From: Phycisphaerae bacterium
GTDB lineage: Bacteria > Chloroflexota > Anaerolineae > 4572-78 > J111
Assembly: GCA_028285035.1 (NCBI GenBank)
Contig: JANQQF010000071.1
Coordinates: 88,774-152,773, forward strand
Reading direction: 5' to 3'
Length of the DNA stretch: 64,000 nt
Shown here: positions 43,566 through 52,543 of the stretch, in pieces
Position numbering within the stretch: the first letter of the stretch is position 1
Layout: each line of letters starts with the position of its first letter
The notes under the pieces: model-generated
The model's input: only the letters and a program-made list of their open reading frames with translations
Told to the model about the DNA's origin: nothing
The model's database searches: none
Translations under genes and position numbers: made by a program

Positions 43566-46500
43566 TTTCCGTGGTATCACCTACCAGTTTCGAAATAATC
43601 ACTCGCAATTTTGCTTGCCAATCTACTGTCTCAGATTGACTTAACTGGTCGGCAGAACCGTCAATAATAACACCCCCAAGCTGTTCGGCCCGCATCTGTG
43701 TCTCCTGCTCGCTGGCGGGGTGGTTGAGAATTAACGTCACCACCTCGCTAACAATCGCCTCAGAGATGGTCTGCTGTGTGTGATAAAATTTAGTGAGGCT
43801 GACCAAGACATCTAGCAACACAGGAGTCGCTTGAATAGCATCTGCGAGTTGAAGCGCATCCACAAAATATCGCTCCGCCGTCTCATGTTTCTGTCCGGCC
43901 AGCGCCACCTGGCCCAACCCTTTGAGAGTATGGGCCTGGCCCAAACGATCCCCAATTTCCTGCCGCATGGACAAACTGGCTTGATAATATTGCTCACTCG
44001 TGGTGAGTGATTGCTGGACCAAGGCCACTGCTCCCAAATTGTTGAGCGATAAGCCAACCAGCCGTCGATTGCCACTTTCTTGAGCCAAGGCGAGGCTCTC
44101 CTCGTGATATTGACGCGCTTCATCCAACGTCTGCAACGCCTCCGCAACCAGACCCAAATTGTTGAGGGCTAGACCCATCACAAATTGATCGCCAATTTCT
44201 CGGCAAATGGCTAAACTGTCCTCAAACCACTGTTTGGCCTCGGTATGATCCCCTAACGCATACGCCACCAATCCGGCATTATTGCGAGCCAAAGCCAAGC
44301 CCCATTGATCCCCTAACGCCTGACACAAGGTTACACTTTCATCATAATATTGCTGAGCCGTATCATAATTTCCGATTAAATATGCAGTGTACCCCAAATT
44401 ATTGAGTGTAACGGCAATACCATAGCTATCATCCAAATCGCGGCGAATGGACAAGCTGGCTTGATAGTGAGTTTGGGCCTCATCATATCGCCCCTGTGCC
44501 CCAGCCACATTGCCTAGTTGATTGAGACAGAAGGCCAACTCAGGCTGATCGCCCAAGCTTTGCAGGGTTATCAAAGCCCCACCCAGACGCTGTTCCGCTA
44601 AACCGTAGTTAGACAGACGGCGATGCAAGGCCCCTTGTCGGGACATCAAACAGGGCAACAGCGATGAATTTCTTGCCTCAGCACGATTTGTGAACACTTT
44701 GATGGCTTGCTCAAATTGCTCAACGCCTTCCAGATACCAGCCTCGAATCTCATAAAATAAAAAGAGCGAATGAATATAGCCAGCCAAAATTGCTTCAGCC
44801 CGACGATCCAAGCTCCACTGCCAGCCGAGACGAATGTTATCAATGGCCTCGCCAATGTCGACCACCGCCTCTTTTTGCTGTCCTCCTTGCAAAGCGGTTT
44901 CCCGTTGCTGCAAAAAGGCGCTGTAATATTGACAATAGTCATTGGTCAATGTGGTTCTTAGCGTGTCGTCTCCCTGCAATTTTTCAAAAGCATACTGATG
45001 CAAGGTTTCATGCAATTCATATGCCCCCCCGGTCTCTGATGGAGTCCAACGTAAAAAGGATTTATCCACCAGCGCCAGCAAACGGGGCAGCCGAGCCTGC
45101 GCAATTTGTTCAGCGGCCTCTCGACGGAATCCTCCCCTAAAAATCGCCAGGCGGATGAGTAGTTGCTGCTCTTTATCGGAAAGCAGTTGCCACGAAGTAT
45201 CAAATATCGCCCGCAAACTTTGGTGACGCGCCGTGACATCCCGTAGCCCACTTTCTAAAAAGTCCAGACTCTGCTTTATCTCCTGAAAAATCTCGGCACA
45301 GGATAAAACCCGAATCCAGGCTGCGGCTAACTCAATCCCAAGCGGCAATCCCTCCACGCGCTGACAAATCTGTTCGATGTGGGCCTGATCGTCGGCAGAG
45401 GGTGAAAAATCTCGCTGTACCCGACGAGCACTTTGAACAAACAGTTGCGTCGCCTCAGCCTCGCTGGCCTCTGCTGCAATGGGCAAGCCAGCCACCGTCA
45501 CACTCCACTCGTCCTGCAACTTCAAGCGTTGCCGAGATGTAACCAGCACCTTAACTTCGTGCGTTTGGCTCAAAATATCAACTAGCAGGCTCGTAAGTTG
45601 ACGTTCGCCGGCTGGATCATTCAGCAGATGCTCGACATTATCGAGCACTAGTAACGTTTCCTGCTTCGTTTCACGCAGATAGCTCAACACCTGTGCCTGT
45701 TGATCCGTCGTGTCGTAGAAGTCAAAGCCCAAATGATCGGCCAAGGTGGAAATGAGATAATCGGCTGAAGTTAGTCCCACCAAGGGGATGAAGTAGACCC
45801 CATCCAAAAATGCACCCAAATCAGCCTGTTGTTGGGCCGTTTGGAGAGCCAGCCGAGTCTTGCCAATCCCACCAGGCCCCACAATGGACAGCAGGCGACA
45901 GGCTGGGTTGGTGAGTAACGCCGCTAATTCAGCCAACTCCCGCTGACGCCCAATGAACAGCGTTGAGGGCGTAGGTAAGTTGTGACGAGGGCTGGCAGCA
46001 ATGGCCCGAATGCGATTAAAAAGGGCAGTGGTTGGGGGGGTGGGTTCGACACCCAACTCCTCATCCAGCACCCGCCGACAGGTTTGGTATTGGGCCAAAG
46101 CCGTGCTGTACTGTCCATTTCGAGCTTGCAGGAGCATCAATTGACGATGCGCCTCCTCCCGCCACGGGTCGAGCGTGAGTAGTTGTCGTGTATAGTGGAT
46201 GGCCAAGGCGCGTCCTGCTTGATGATCACCAGCAAAGTGATCTACCAATCTTTCAAAGGCTTGCAGCGCTAACTCACGCAAGCGTTCGCGCTCAACCAGC
46301 ACCCAATCCTCAAATTCAGGGGCATCCCGCACATAAAAGCCCTCCAAAAATTCACCCTGATACAAAGCTACCGCTTGTTGCAACGACTCGATTGCAAAGC
46401 CTTCATCTTCGACCCCACCAACAAACGCATCAACATCCAACTCATAATCACTCTCAAGATTGAATGCGGCCGTTTGCCGGGTAATAGTGACATGCTCGCC

Positions 46501-46731
46501 AACCAGTTTTCGCAAATTAGACAACGCTACCCGTAAACTCGCTTTCGCCTCATCCTCCGCCGTTTCACCCCACAGTAGCCCGACAAGGGCTGTGCGATAA
46601 TGTGTCCGGCCCGTAACCGCCAGATAGCACAACAACGCCTGTGCCTTATTCGACACAAAGCCATCGACTGGAACGTCAGCCCGACTGATCTGCAATTTTC
46701 CCAGCAATGCTAACGAAAGTTTACCTGACAT
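43510..46731 (-). CDS. AfsR/SARP-like regulator: winged helix, BTAD, NB-ARC ATPase, TPR
   Basis: This 1073-residue regulator has an OmpR-like winged helix (about 1-95, with KAQALLCYLAVTG), a BTAD domain (about 96-250, ending CRRVLDEELGVEPTPPT), an NB-ARC/STAND ATPase (P-loop VGPGGIGKTRLAL near residue 285, ETLLVLDNVEHLL Walker B) and a C-terminal TPR solenoid (about 690-980, many GNYDTAQQYYDESV-like units). Such proteins sense a ligand through the TPRs, oligomerise with ATP and activate promoters with 11-bp-phased direct repeats. The repeat at 46739-46756 lies just before its own start. It is a paralogue of the next AfsR-like gene. Confidence 0.93.
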   Translation of the reverse strand: MSGKLSLALLGKLQISRADVPVDGFVSNKAQALLCYLAVTGRTHYRTALVGLLWGETAEDEAKASLRVALSNLRKLVGEHVTITRQTAAFNLESDYELDVDAFVGGVEDEGFAIESLQQAVALYQGEFLEGFYVRDAPEFEDWVLVERERLRELALQAFERLVDHFAGDHQAGRALAIHYTRQLLTLDPWREEAHRQLMLLQARNGQYSTALAQYQTCRRVLDEELGVEPTPPTTALFNRIRAIAASPRHNLPTPSTLFIGRQRELAELAALLTNPACRLLSIVGPGGIGKTRLALQTAQQQADLGAFLDGVYFIPLVGLTSADYLISTLADHLGFDFYDTTDQQAQVLSYLRETKQETLLVLDNVEHLLNDPAGERQLTSLLVDILSQTHEVKVLVTSRQRLKLQDEWSVTVAGLPIAAEASEAEATQLFVQSARRVQRDFSPSADDQAHIEQICQRVEGLPLGIELAAAWIRVLSCAEIFQEIKQSLDFLESGLRDVTARHQSLRAIFDTSWQLLSDKEQQLLIRLAIFRGGFRREAAEQIAQARLPRLLALVDKSFLRWTPSETGGAYELHETLHQYAFEKLQGDDTLRTTLTNDYCQYYSAFLQQRETALQGGQQKEAVVDIGEAIDNIRLGWQWSLDRRAEAILAGYIHSLFLFYEIRGWYLEGVEQFEQAIKVFTNRAEARNSSLLPCLMSRQGALHRRLSNYGLAEQRLGGALITLQSLGDQPELAFCLNQLGNVAGAQGRYDEAQTHYQASLSIRRDLDDSYGIAVTLNNLGYTAYLIGNYDTAQQYYDESVTLCQALGDQWGLALARNNAGLVAYALGDHTEAKQWFEDSLAICREIGDQFVMGLALNNLGLVAEALQTLDEARQYHEESLALAQESGNRRLVGLSLNNLGAVALVQQSLTTSEQYYQASLSMRQEIGDRLGQAHTLKGLGQVALAGQKHETAERYFVDALQLADAIQATPVLLDVLVSLTKFYHTQQTISEAIVSEVVTLILNHPASEQETQMRAEQLGGVIIDGSADQLSQSETVDWQAKLRVIISKLVGDTTEIILGAATSQHSPTSDESQ

Positions 46732-46738
46732 TAAAAAC

Positions 46739-46770
46739 CTTACGATTGATTTACGATTGGGTCGTATGTT
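46739..46770 (+). promoter_or_regulatory. 11-bp-phased heptamer box and -10, divergent from the regulator
   Basis: CTTACGA (46739-46745) and TTTACGA (46750-46756) are 11 bp apart. Exactly 8 bp later comes TATGTT (46765-46770). The promoter points right, towards the 29-residue ORF at 46876, and the box also covers the region 8-25 nt before the regulator's ATG. The regulator could therefore activate the small ORF and repress itself. Confidence 0.65.
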
Positions 46771-46835
46771 GAGTTTATCAAATAAATTTTAGGTTCGTCG
46801 TGATGATTTTAATCTCCCCAGCCTAACGGTGAATA

Positions 46836-46851
46836 AAGTCGCTACGACAAA
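46836..46851. promoter_or_regulatory. leader element AAGTCGCTACGACAAA (copy 1)
   Basis: This 16-nt sequence, with a GTCG-CTA-CGAC inverted repeat, is identical to 50757-50772. In both places it ends 24-25 nt before an ATG with an AGGAG-type site. A second shared block (TTCGTCGTGATGATTTTAATC, 46794-46814) matches 50541-50561 at 18 of 21 positions, so the two leaders are duplicated. Confidence 0.55.
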
Positions 46852-46875
46852 CTGTTTTCACAGGAGCGAACTCTC

Positions 46876-46965
46876 ATGCAAACTCAACGAGCATACAATC
46901 TTACCCATTTAATGACAACCTGCAAAGCACAAGGTGGTGGTGGCACGCGGTTGGTCAAAATTTAA
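46876..46965 (+). CDS. 29-residue small peptide ORF between two AfsR-like regulators
   Basis: ATG 46876 follows AGGAG (46862-46866) with 9-nt spacing and encodes MQTQRAYNLTHLMTTCKA then QGGGGTRLVKI. Features are one Cys, a Gly4 run and a basic C-terminus. It starts downstream of the box promoter at 46739 and the conserved leader, and its stop overlaps the 3' end of the second regulator by 4 nt. I know no family. It could be a signal or precursor peptide, a small regulator or a leader peptide. Confidence 0.5.
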   Translation: MQTQRAYNLTHLMTTCKAQGGGGTRLVKI

Positions 46966-49900
46966 GCGATCTTATCAAACACAATGGCAACAACCTCGTC
47001 GAAGGAGAGTGCACGACCACGCTTTTCAGCTTGGGCGAGGGCTTCAGAAGAAAGATTGGCAACGATGTCTGGCTTAATTTCGTCGATGAATTCTCGAATG
47101 CCCTGAATGGTCCGAGGGTCTTCCAAAACATAGGTGATGAGGGTCACGGCCAAAGTAGCCTGGCCCTCTTTGGACAATAAATAGGCCACGTTTGTGATGA
47201 CTTCCATCACGCGAGGGAGTGAGTCGGTGTCCAAAGCGATGGTTAGGGCTTCCCGAAAATAGGTTTTGGCCGCCGCGTAATCCTCAAGCATTACAGCGGT
47301 CAAGGCCATACTAGCAAAACAGTTCAGCCGACCATACTGCTCGCCCATCTCTTCAAATATTACTAGGGCTTCCTGATAAGCTTGGATGGCTGCTGTGTAG
47401 TCCGCTTTGGCATAGTGAACCGAGCCGAACTCACCCAGACAGTAGGTCATCAAGCGGCGATCTCCCACCTTTCGAGCCAACATCAAACTTTCTTCGAGAT
47501 ACGTCTCGGCCTGCTCATACCCCTCCACCCAACCGACAACACTCCCCAGATGGTTCAACACATAAGCCGTGCGGTGATCGTGACCGACTGCCTGACTGAT
47601 CGTCAGACTCTCCTCCAAGAAGGTTTTGGCCTCATCATAATTGCCGGTGTCAATGCCCCACATTCCCAAATTGTCCAAGACCCAGGCCAAGTTGGGCTGA
47701 TCGTCGAGTTCCCGATAAATCTGCAAACTCTGCTCATAACAGGCTTTACTCTGCTCAAACGTCCCCATCGCACAGAGGGTAAACCCTAGATGGACCAATA
47801 CCCCTGCTTGGGCCGGTTCATCAGCCAAAGTACGATAAATTACCAAACTCTCTTCCAAAGCCTGTTTGGCTTCAGGATTTAGTCCTTGGAGGGACATCAA
47901 AACACCCAACCGCTCCAAGGCAAAGGCCAGATCACGCAACGCGTCAAATTGCCGAAACGTGGCGATCCCTTGTTCCAGCTGGGCTTGGGCCGATTGATAT
48001 TGGGCTAATTCTGTCTGCAAGCTACCCTGCCGACAGATAATTCGGCCAAATAGCAAGATTTGCGTCTGATTAGTATCCTGAGGCACCCCAGAAAGGGCCT
48101 CCGCCGCTTTCATAAATGCTTCAGCTCCTTCCTGATACCAACTCTGCAAGCTGTAGAAGGTGTATAAACTATCCAAACATTCATCAATTCGCTCAAAATC
48201 ATTCTGGGCCACCACCCACAGCCAAGCCGAGCGAATGTTGTCGATCTCCTGAGCGATTTCAGCCAGAACGGTCTGCCGCTGATTGCCTTTCAGAACAGCC
48301 TCCCGTGCTCTGATAAAATTGAGATAGTAACGACTGTGGATGGCCTGGACCTCGGCTAGGATCAGCGGCGCTTCTTGCAACTTTTCCACGCCGTATTGCC
48401 GGATCATCTGATGAATTTCGTACCGCCCTGCCCCTTCTCGTCGCAGCAATGATTTATCGATCAAGGCTGAAAGTACGGGCAACGTCGCCCCAATCACGGT
48501 TTCCGCCGCCTCACGGCTAAAATTACCCTGAAAAATGGTCAGTCTTTCTAAAATTAATTGCTCCTGATCCGGCAAAATCTGCCAGGAGTGATCGAAAACA
48601 GCCCGCAGGCTACGATGTCGGGCGGGCATATCGCGCTGGGTCGTGGCTAAAAAATCGAGGTTGCGCTCGATCTGCTGACCGATTTCTTGAAAGGAATAGT
48701 TGCGGCTCCAAGTCGCCGCTAATTCAATGCCAAGCGGTAAGCCCTCCACCAATTGACAGATATGCGCCACCGCTGCCGTTTCACCCTCTGACAGAGATTG
48801 GGCCTGAAGTTGACGGGCGCGTTGATAAAACAACTGCAAGGCGCTGTAGTTTGCCCATTGCTTCGCCCGTTTGTACGCTCCAGAGGCAGGTTCAGGGAAA
48901 ATCAAGCCTTCTACCTCCAAAAGCCACTCGCTGCGCAGGTTAAGCCGCTCACGGGAGGTAATCAACAATGTCACACCAGGGGCGTGAGACAAAATTTCAG
49001 CCAGAAGATCAAGGGCTTCTGCCTCGACGGCCTGCGGGTCGGGCAACAGATACTCGAAGTTATCCAAGATGAGCAACAGTTCTTTTTCTTGTAAATAGTT
49101 GAGCAATTGGGTACGGGGTGATTGTTTGCTGTAGAAGGTGAAATTTATCGCGTTGGCTAGCGTCGAAACCAGCAGCCCCGGCTCAGTTACACTGGCCAAG
49201 GCAACAAAATAGACGCCCTCAAAAAAGTGCGAGAGATGCTGCGATGCGGCCTCCATGGCCAAACGGGTTTTACCCACCCCGCCGGGGCCCAGCAGGGTTA
49301 GCAGCCGACAGGCAGGATTAGCCCAATGCTCGGCAATACGCTCCAACTCAGTCTCACGTCCGACAAACTTGGTGGGTTGTAGGGGTAAATTGTGACGCGG
49401 TCCTGTGCCAATCGCCCGAATACGCTGATAGAGCTTTTGCGTTTCCGGCATCGGCTCAATCTCGAGCTCGTCCTTGAGCAAACGTTGGCAGGTTTGATAT
49501 TGGGCCAAAGCCGCGCTCCGTTGTCCTGTGCGGGCCAACACAAGCATCAATTGACGATGTGCCTCCTCCCGCCACGGTTCCAGCTCCAAGAGCCGTCGGA
49601 TATAGGTGATGGCGGTCTGATAGCTACGGGGGCCTTGCGTGGTGTAATGGGTAACAATCGTGTGCAACAGTTGGATGGCAATTTCACGAAATCGCTCCCG
49701 CTGCATCAGCACCCACTCCTCAAAGGCATACGCCTCCTTCACTTGAAATCCAGCCAGAAAATCACCGTGATACAGGGCTGCGACTGTCTCAAGCTCAGGA
49801 ATTTCACAATCGAGGTCAGCTCCTTGAATGAGGGCGTTCACATCCAGCCAGTGGGGTTCAGTCTGGTTAAAAGCAGCGGTTTGGCGGGTAATGTCGAGAT

Positions 49901-50129
49901 GATCGCCGACCAATTTACGCAGATTGGACAGGGTCGTTCGTAGGTTGGCCTTGGCTTCGGTCTCCGGCATCTCGCCCCACAACAAGCCCAACAAACTAGC
50001 CCGAAAGTGCGTTTGGCCGGTCACGGCCAGATAACACAGCAAGGCCCGGGCTTTGTTGGAATCAAAGCCCGTCACAGGTTGGTCATTGAGCGTAATTTGT
50101 AATTCACCCAATAGCATGAGGCGTAGCAT
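46962..50129 (-). CDS. AfsR/SARP-like regulator: winged helix, BTAD, NB-ARC ATPase, TPR (paralogue)
   Basis: The 1055-residue protein has the same domain order as the regulator at 43510: winged helix (about 1-95), BTAD (to about 250, ending LKDELEIEPMPET), NB-ARC with LLGPGGVGKTRLAM (near 281) and LLLILDNFEYLL, and C-terminal TPRs (about 690-1000, e.g. GNYDEAKTFLEESLTIS). The two are clear tandem paralogues in the same orientation. A heptamer box lies 26-43 nt upstream of its start (50155-50172). An internal ATG at 50117 is possible, but 50129 gives the family-like MLRLMLLGELQI. Confidence 0.93.
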   Translation of the reverse strand: MLRLMLLGELQITLNDQPVTGFDSNKARALLCYLAVTGQTHFRASLLGLLWGEMPETEAKANLRTTLSNLRKLVGDHLDITRQTAAFNQTEPHWLDVNALIQGADLDCEIPELETVAALYHGDFLAGFQVKEAYAFEEWVLMQRERFREIAIQLLHTIVTHYTTQGPRSYQTAITYIRRLLELEPWREEAHRQLMLVLARTGQRSAALAQYQTCQRLLKDELEIEPMPETQKLYQRIRAIGTGPRHNLPLQPTKFVGRETELERIAEHWANPACRLLTLLGPGGVGKTRLAMEAASQHLSHFFEGVYFVALASVTEPGLLVSTLANAINFTFYSKQSPRTQLLNYLQEKELLLILDNFEYLLPDPQAVEAEALDLLAEILSHAPGVTLLITSRERLNLRSEWLLEVEGLIFPEPASGAYKRAKQWANYSALQLFYQRARQLQAQSLSEGETAAVAHICQLVEGLPLGIELAATWSRNYSFQEIGQQIERNLDFLATTQRDMPARHRSLRAVFDHSWQILPDQEQLILERLTIFQGNFSREAAETVIGATLPVLSALIDKSLLRREGAGRYEIHQMIRQYGVEKLQEAPLILAEVQAIHSRYYLNFIRAREAVLKGNQRQTVLAEIAQEIDNIRSAWLWVVAQNDFERIDECLDSLYTFYSLQSWYQEGAEAFMKAAEALSGVPQDTNQTQILLFGRIICRQGSLQTELAQYQSAQAQLEQGIATFRQFDALRDLAFALERLGVLMSLQGLNPEAKQALEESLVIYRTLADEPAQAGVLVHLGFTLCAMGTFEQSKACYEQSLQIYRELDDQPNLAWVLDNLGMWGIDTGNYDEAKTFLEESLTISQAVGHDHRTAYVLNHLGSVVGWVEGYEQAETYLEESLMLARKVGDRRLMTYCLGEFGSVHYAKADYTAAIQAYQEALVIFEEMGEQYGRLNCFASMALTAVMLEDYAAAKTYFREALTIALDTDSLPRVMEVITNVAYLLSKEGQATLAVTLITYVLEDPRTIQGIREFIDEIKPDIVANLSSEALAQAEKRGRALSFDEVVAIVFDKIA

Positions 50130-50154
50130 CGTCGTTACAGCCCTCTCTCAGTCC

Positions 50155-50186
50155 TTTACGATTAATTTACGCTTATCCTTTATGAT
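50155..50186 (+). promoter_or_regulatory. 11-bp-phased heptamer box TTTACGA-TTAA-TTTACGC and -10
   Basis: TTTACGA (50155-50161) and TTTACGC (50166-50172) are 11 bp apart, then 8 bp, then TATGAT (50181-50186). The promoter points right to the 70-residue protein at 50276. The box also lies close upstream of the regulator's own start, allowing autorepression. Confidence 0.7.
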
Positions 50187-50275
50187 TGTGGTCATAAGCT
50201 GGAAGGCAACGGTACGTTGCAATGCCTCAGTATAGCATAAGTGTGGGCGGGCCGAAACCAACAGGACAAGTGATT

Positions 50276-50488
50276 ATGCGTCATTCAACCCGACAATACC
50301 GATCTTATCTCTTACGCTGTTGGAGCGAACCTGCACAACATAGCAAGCTGCCTCGCGTCTGGCGATTTAGCTTGGAGGATCCCCGCACAGGGAAATTGCA
50401 CGGCTTCGCAACGCTTGAAGCCTTGATGGATTTTGTTCACCGAGCAACGGTCACTGAACCGACAGATAGGCAGGAGGATGAAGCATAA
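50276..50488 (+). CDS. small conserved-looking protein (SLEDPRTGxxHGF type)
   Basis: This 70-residue protein contains RSYLLRCWSE, WRFSLEDPRTGKLHGFATLEAL and a helix with FVHRAT. I recognise WRxSLEDPRTGxxxGFxxLExL as a recurring motif of short Chloroflexota proteins without known function. ATG 50276 follows AGGA; a longer frame from 50222 lacks a site. It is probably switched on by the box at 50155, opposite an AfsR-like regulator. Confidence 0.65.
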   Translation: MRHSTRQYRSYLLRCWSEPAQHSKLPRVWRFSLEDPRTGKLHGFATLEALMDFVHRATVTEPTDRQEDEA

Positions 50489-50583
50489 GATGAAGTAAGG
50501 CAAGCAACTACCAAATACGGAAAAGAATGGAAATCTTTTGTTCGCCGTGATGACTTTTATCATTCTGGACCAACTGCGAATAA

Positions 50584-50753
50584 TTGAAATAAAATTTAAT
50601 TCGCTAATACATTGCAAACGGGCGTTCTACCCCCTCTAGCTCCCCCTTGCAGGGGGAGAACACGTCGCTTCCCTCCTTGCTAGTGGGGACTGAGGGGGGT
50701 AGAGCAGGCAATAGCTCATACTGCTTGAATTACCGATTTATTTCTTTAATCCC
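50584..50753. mobile_element. MITE-like insertion with imperfect terminal inverted repeats and AATAA flanks
   Basis: Compared with the duplicated leader near 46.8 kb, GAATAA and GTCGCTACGAC are contiguous there but separated here by 170 bp. AATAA is repeated on both sides (50579-50583, 50754-50758), like a 5-bp target duplication. The ends carry related sequences (GAAATAAA...TAATTC and GAATTA...TTTATTTC). The core has a CTACCCCCTC...GAGGGGGGTAG palindrome of the type found at 30191 and 40816. There is no transposase. Confidence 0.55.
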
Positions 50754-50756
50754 AAT

Positions 50757-50772
50757 AAGTCGCTACGACAAA
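50757..50772. promoter_or_regulatory. leader element AAGTCGCTACGACAAA (copy 2)
   Basis: Identical 16-mer to 46836-46851, here 25 nt before the lipoprotein ATG. Together with the homologous block at 50541-50561 it marks a duplicated 5' region. Apart from the inserted element, the 309-nt gap 50489-50797 contains no gene that I can see. Confidence 0.55.
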
Positions 50773-50797
50773 TTTATTTTTATAAGGAGACAATTTA

Positions 50798-52372
50798 ATG
50801 AAGCATCAAAAATATCATTATTCATATGTCATCATTGCAATGTTACTATTAGCCAGTCTAGCTTGTAATTTTAGCCTTGGTGGGGGCGAGCCCAGCCTGA
50901 ACGCGGTCACAACCTGTGCATCTGTCACGGACGGGCAAGAATGTGTAGGGGAAAAAAGCGAGTTCGAGGCCACTGAAACGGTTTATGCCTCTGTTGCTGT
51001 AGAGAATCTTTCCAGCGAAGATACCGTCACAGCCCGTTGGATTAATGGCGAAATAGAGCTTTTTAAGGTTGATTTCCCAGTTGAAAGCGACCTAACTGGG
51101 TACATCTCCTTCAACCTGACCCCCGAAGAGAATCTGTTGCCGCCAGGGGATTACACCACCGAAATTTATTACAACAATGAGATCGTGCAAACTGCTAACT
51201 TTGCCGTGACTGGGGCCGCGCCGGAAGAAATGCTCCAAGGCATCACCTTTTGCCACACCATTGATGCCAATCAGGCCTGTCAGGACCCAACCGATGTTTT
51301 TGCCCCAATCGATAGGGTTAATGCGTCTATAAAGTTAAGTGGTGTTCCCATCGGTACTAAATTCGATTTCCGATGGCTTCGAGGTGATGAGGTCATCGCT
51401 GAGGTCTCACAAACGATGGAGAGTGCCGGAGCGGGGTATTTATCATCCAACTTAACACCAGACAAGCCATTTCCGCCGGGCGAGTATCAATTCGCTGTAA
51501 ACATTAACGACACGCCGGTTGAGCAGGTGAGCTTTCAGGTCGAGGGCGAGTATGCCCTGGAGCTTGGCAGTATCAGCACTTGCTACGAAATTGATGCAGA
51601 CAATCGCTGTGTTGACCAAACCAACACATTTGCTCCAGAAGACATATTTTTCGCCTCCATCGAAATTGTCAGCGGGCCATCTGACTCCGTTATCGGAGGA
51701 CGCTGGCTCTATGATGAGGAACTCATTCAAGAGATTTCCATCCCCTTTGAGGATGGCGGCAGTGGTTATGCCTATATTGAATTCACGCCAGATGGATCAT
51801 TTACATCCGGCGAATATACAGTTGAAGTTTATGCCGAGGACACCTTTGCCAACGCCATTGCCTATCAGATTGCGGGAGACACCAATAATGAAACCGCCAG
51901 CGACTCATTGGGCAGTGCCCCTGCGGATGACGCGGCGTGGCAAACGCTTGATAGTGATGATTGGCAACTCGTAATGGATTATCCGACCGCTTGGCAAATC
52001 GATGACACGGACAACTACATTGCCTTTATGGGCGAGGGCAAAACCCAATTCTATTTGACGGGCACATACAGCGAAGATGCTCCTGATGAAGCAACGCTCG
52101 CCGCAGCCCAGGGTGCGGTTGATCTCTACCTCGAAGCCTTCCCCGACATCGAGGCCACCGAATTAACGCCCTTCCCCGTGGGCGGAGTAGAGGGTTTAAC
52201 GACGGATTATCTTTACACTGATCAAGATGGCGATCTCATCGCTGGCTCAATTCTAGTCGGCACCAGTGAGCAGGGCAACACCTACACGGTTTATATTGAG
52301 GCCCTAGCCGATGATTATGAAACCGCTTTAGGTGATTTCAATGTGATGCTGGAGACCTTGCAGTTTAAGTAG
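50798..52372 (+). CDS. lipoprotein with three Ig-like repeats and a C-terminal PsbP/DUF1795-like domain
   Basis: The 524-residue protein has a lipoprotein signal with lipobox LASLAC (Cys23). Three repeats of about 110 residues follow (about 35-140, 145-255, 258-365), each with a CxxxDxxxxC-like start, F-P-E-D-x-V/I-x-A-S-I, a W-L/I-x-G-E strand, a GSGY turn and an FPPGEY-VE-V end. The C-terminal part (about 385-524) resembles PsbP/DUF1795 folds with WQLVMDYPTAWQI. It is probably surface-anchored and binds a partner or polymer; the ligand is unknown. AAGGAG precedes the start. It heads a four-gene cluster. Confidence 0.7.
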   Translation: MKHQKYHYSYVIIAMLLLASLACNFSLGGGEPSLNAVTTCASVTDGQECVGEKSEFEATETVYASVAVENLSSEDTVTARWINGEIELFKVDFPVESDLTGYISFNLTPEENLLPPGDYTTEIYYNNEIVQTANFAVTGAAPEEMLQGITFCHTIDANQACQDPTDVFAPIDRVNASIKLSGVPIGTKFDFRWLRGDEVIAEVSQTMESAGAGYLSSNLTPDKPFPPGEYQFAVNINDTPVEQVSFQVEGEYALELGSISTCYEIDADNRCVDQTNTFAPEDIFFASIEIVSGPSDSVIGGRWLYDEELIQEISIPFEDGGSGYAYIEFTPDGSFTSGEYTVEVYAEDTFANAIAYQIAGDTNNETASDSLGSAPADDAAWQTLDSDDWQLVMDYPTAWQIDDTDNYIAFMGEGKTQFYLTGTYSEDAPDEATLAAAQGAVDLYLEAFPDIEATELTPFPVGGVEGLTTDYLYTDQDGDLIAGSILVGTSEQGNTYTVYIEALADDYETALGDFNVMLETLQFK

Positions 52373-52414
52373 GAAGTTGTTTCGACACTGAGAATGAAGA
52401 TTTCACGCTTCATA

Positions 52415-52501
52415 GCGGAGTGTGCCTCCTTAAATGCGAACGGAGGACCTGAACGCCGTTCCGCATCTGAGGATGCGCGGTTCACGGAACCGACACTCCG
52501 C
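52415..52501. repeat. REP-like palindrome bounded by GCGGAGTGT/ACACTCCGC
   Basis: GCGGAGTGT (52415-52423) pairs perfectly with ACACTCCGC (52493-52501), with inner CGCATCTGAGGATGCG and GGAGG/CCTCC stems. It lies between the lipoprotein and a small membrane protein and could separate their expression. Confidence 0.6.
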
Positions 52502-52543
52502 AACTTAACACCTACCAGACTTATCTTCAAGGAACCCTTATCA

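Noticed and set aside
50732..50758. Degenerate TTACCGATTTATTTCTTT before the lipoprotein gene as a heptamer box
   Set aside because: Only loosely similar to TTTACGA, no -10 at the proper distance, and it lies in the inserted element.
52394..52543. Upstream extension of the small membrane protein
   Set aside because: It would translate a REP-like palindrome; the membrane protein starts naturally at ATG 52544.
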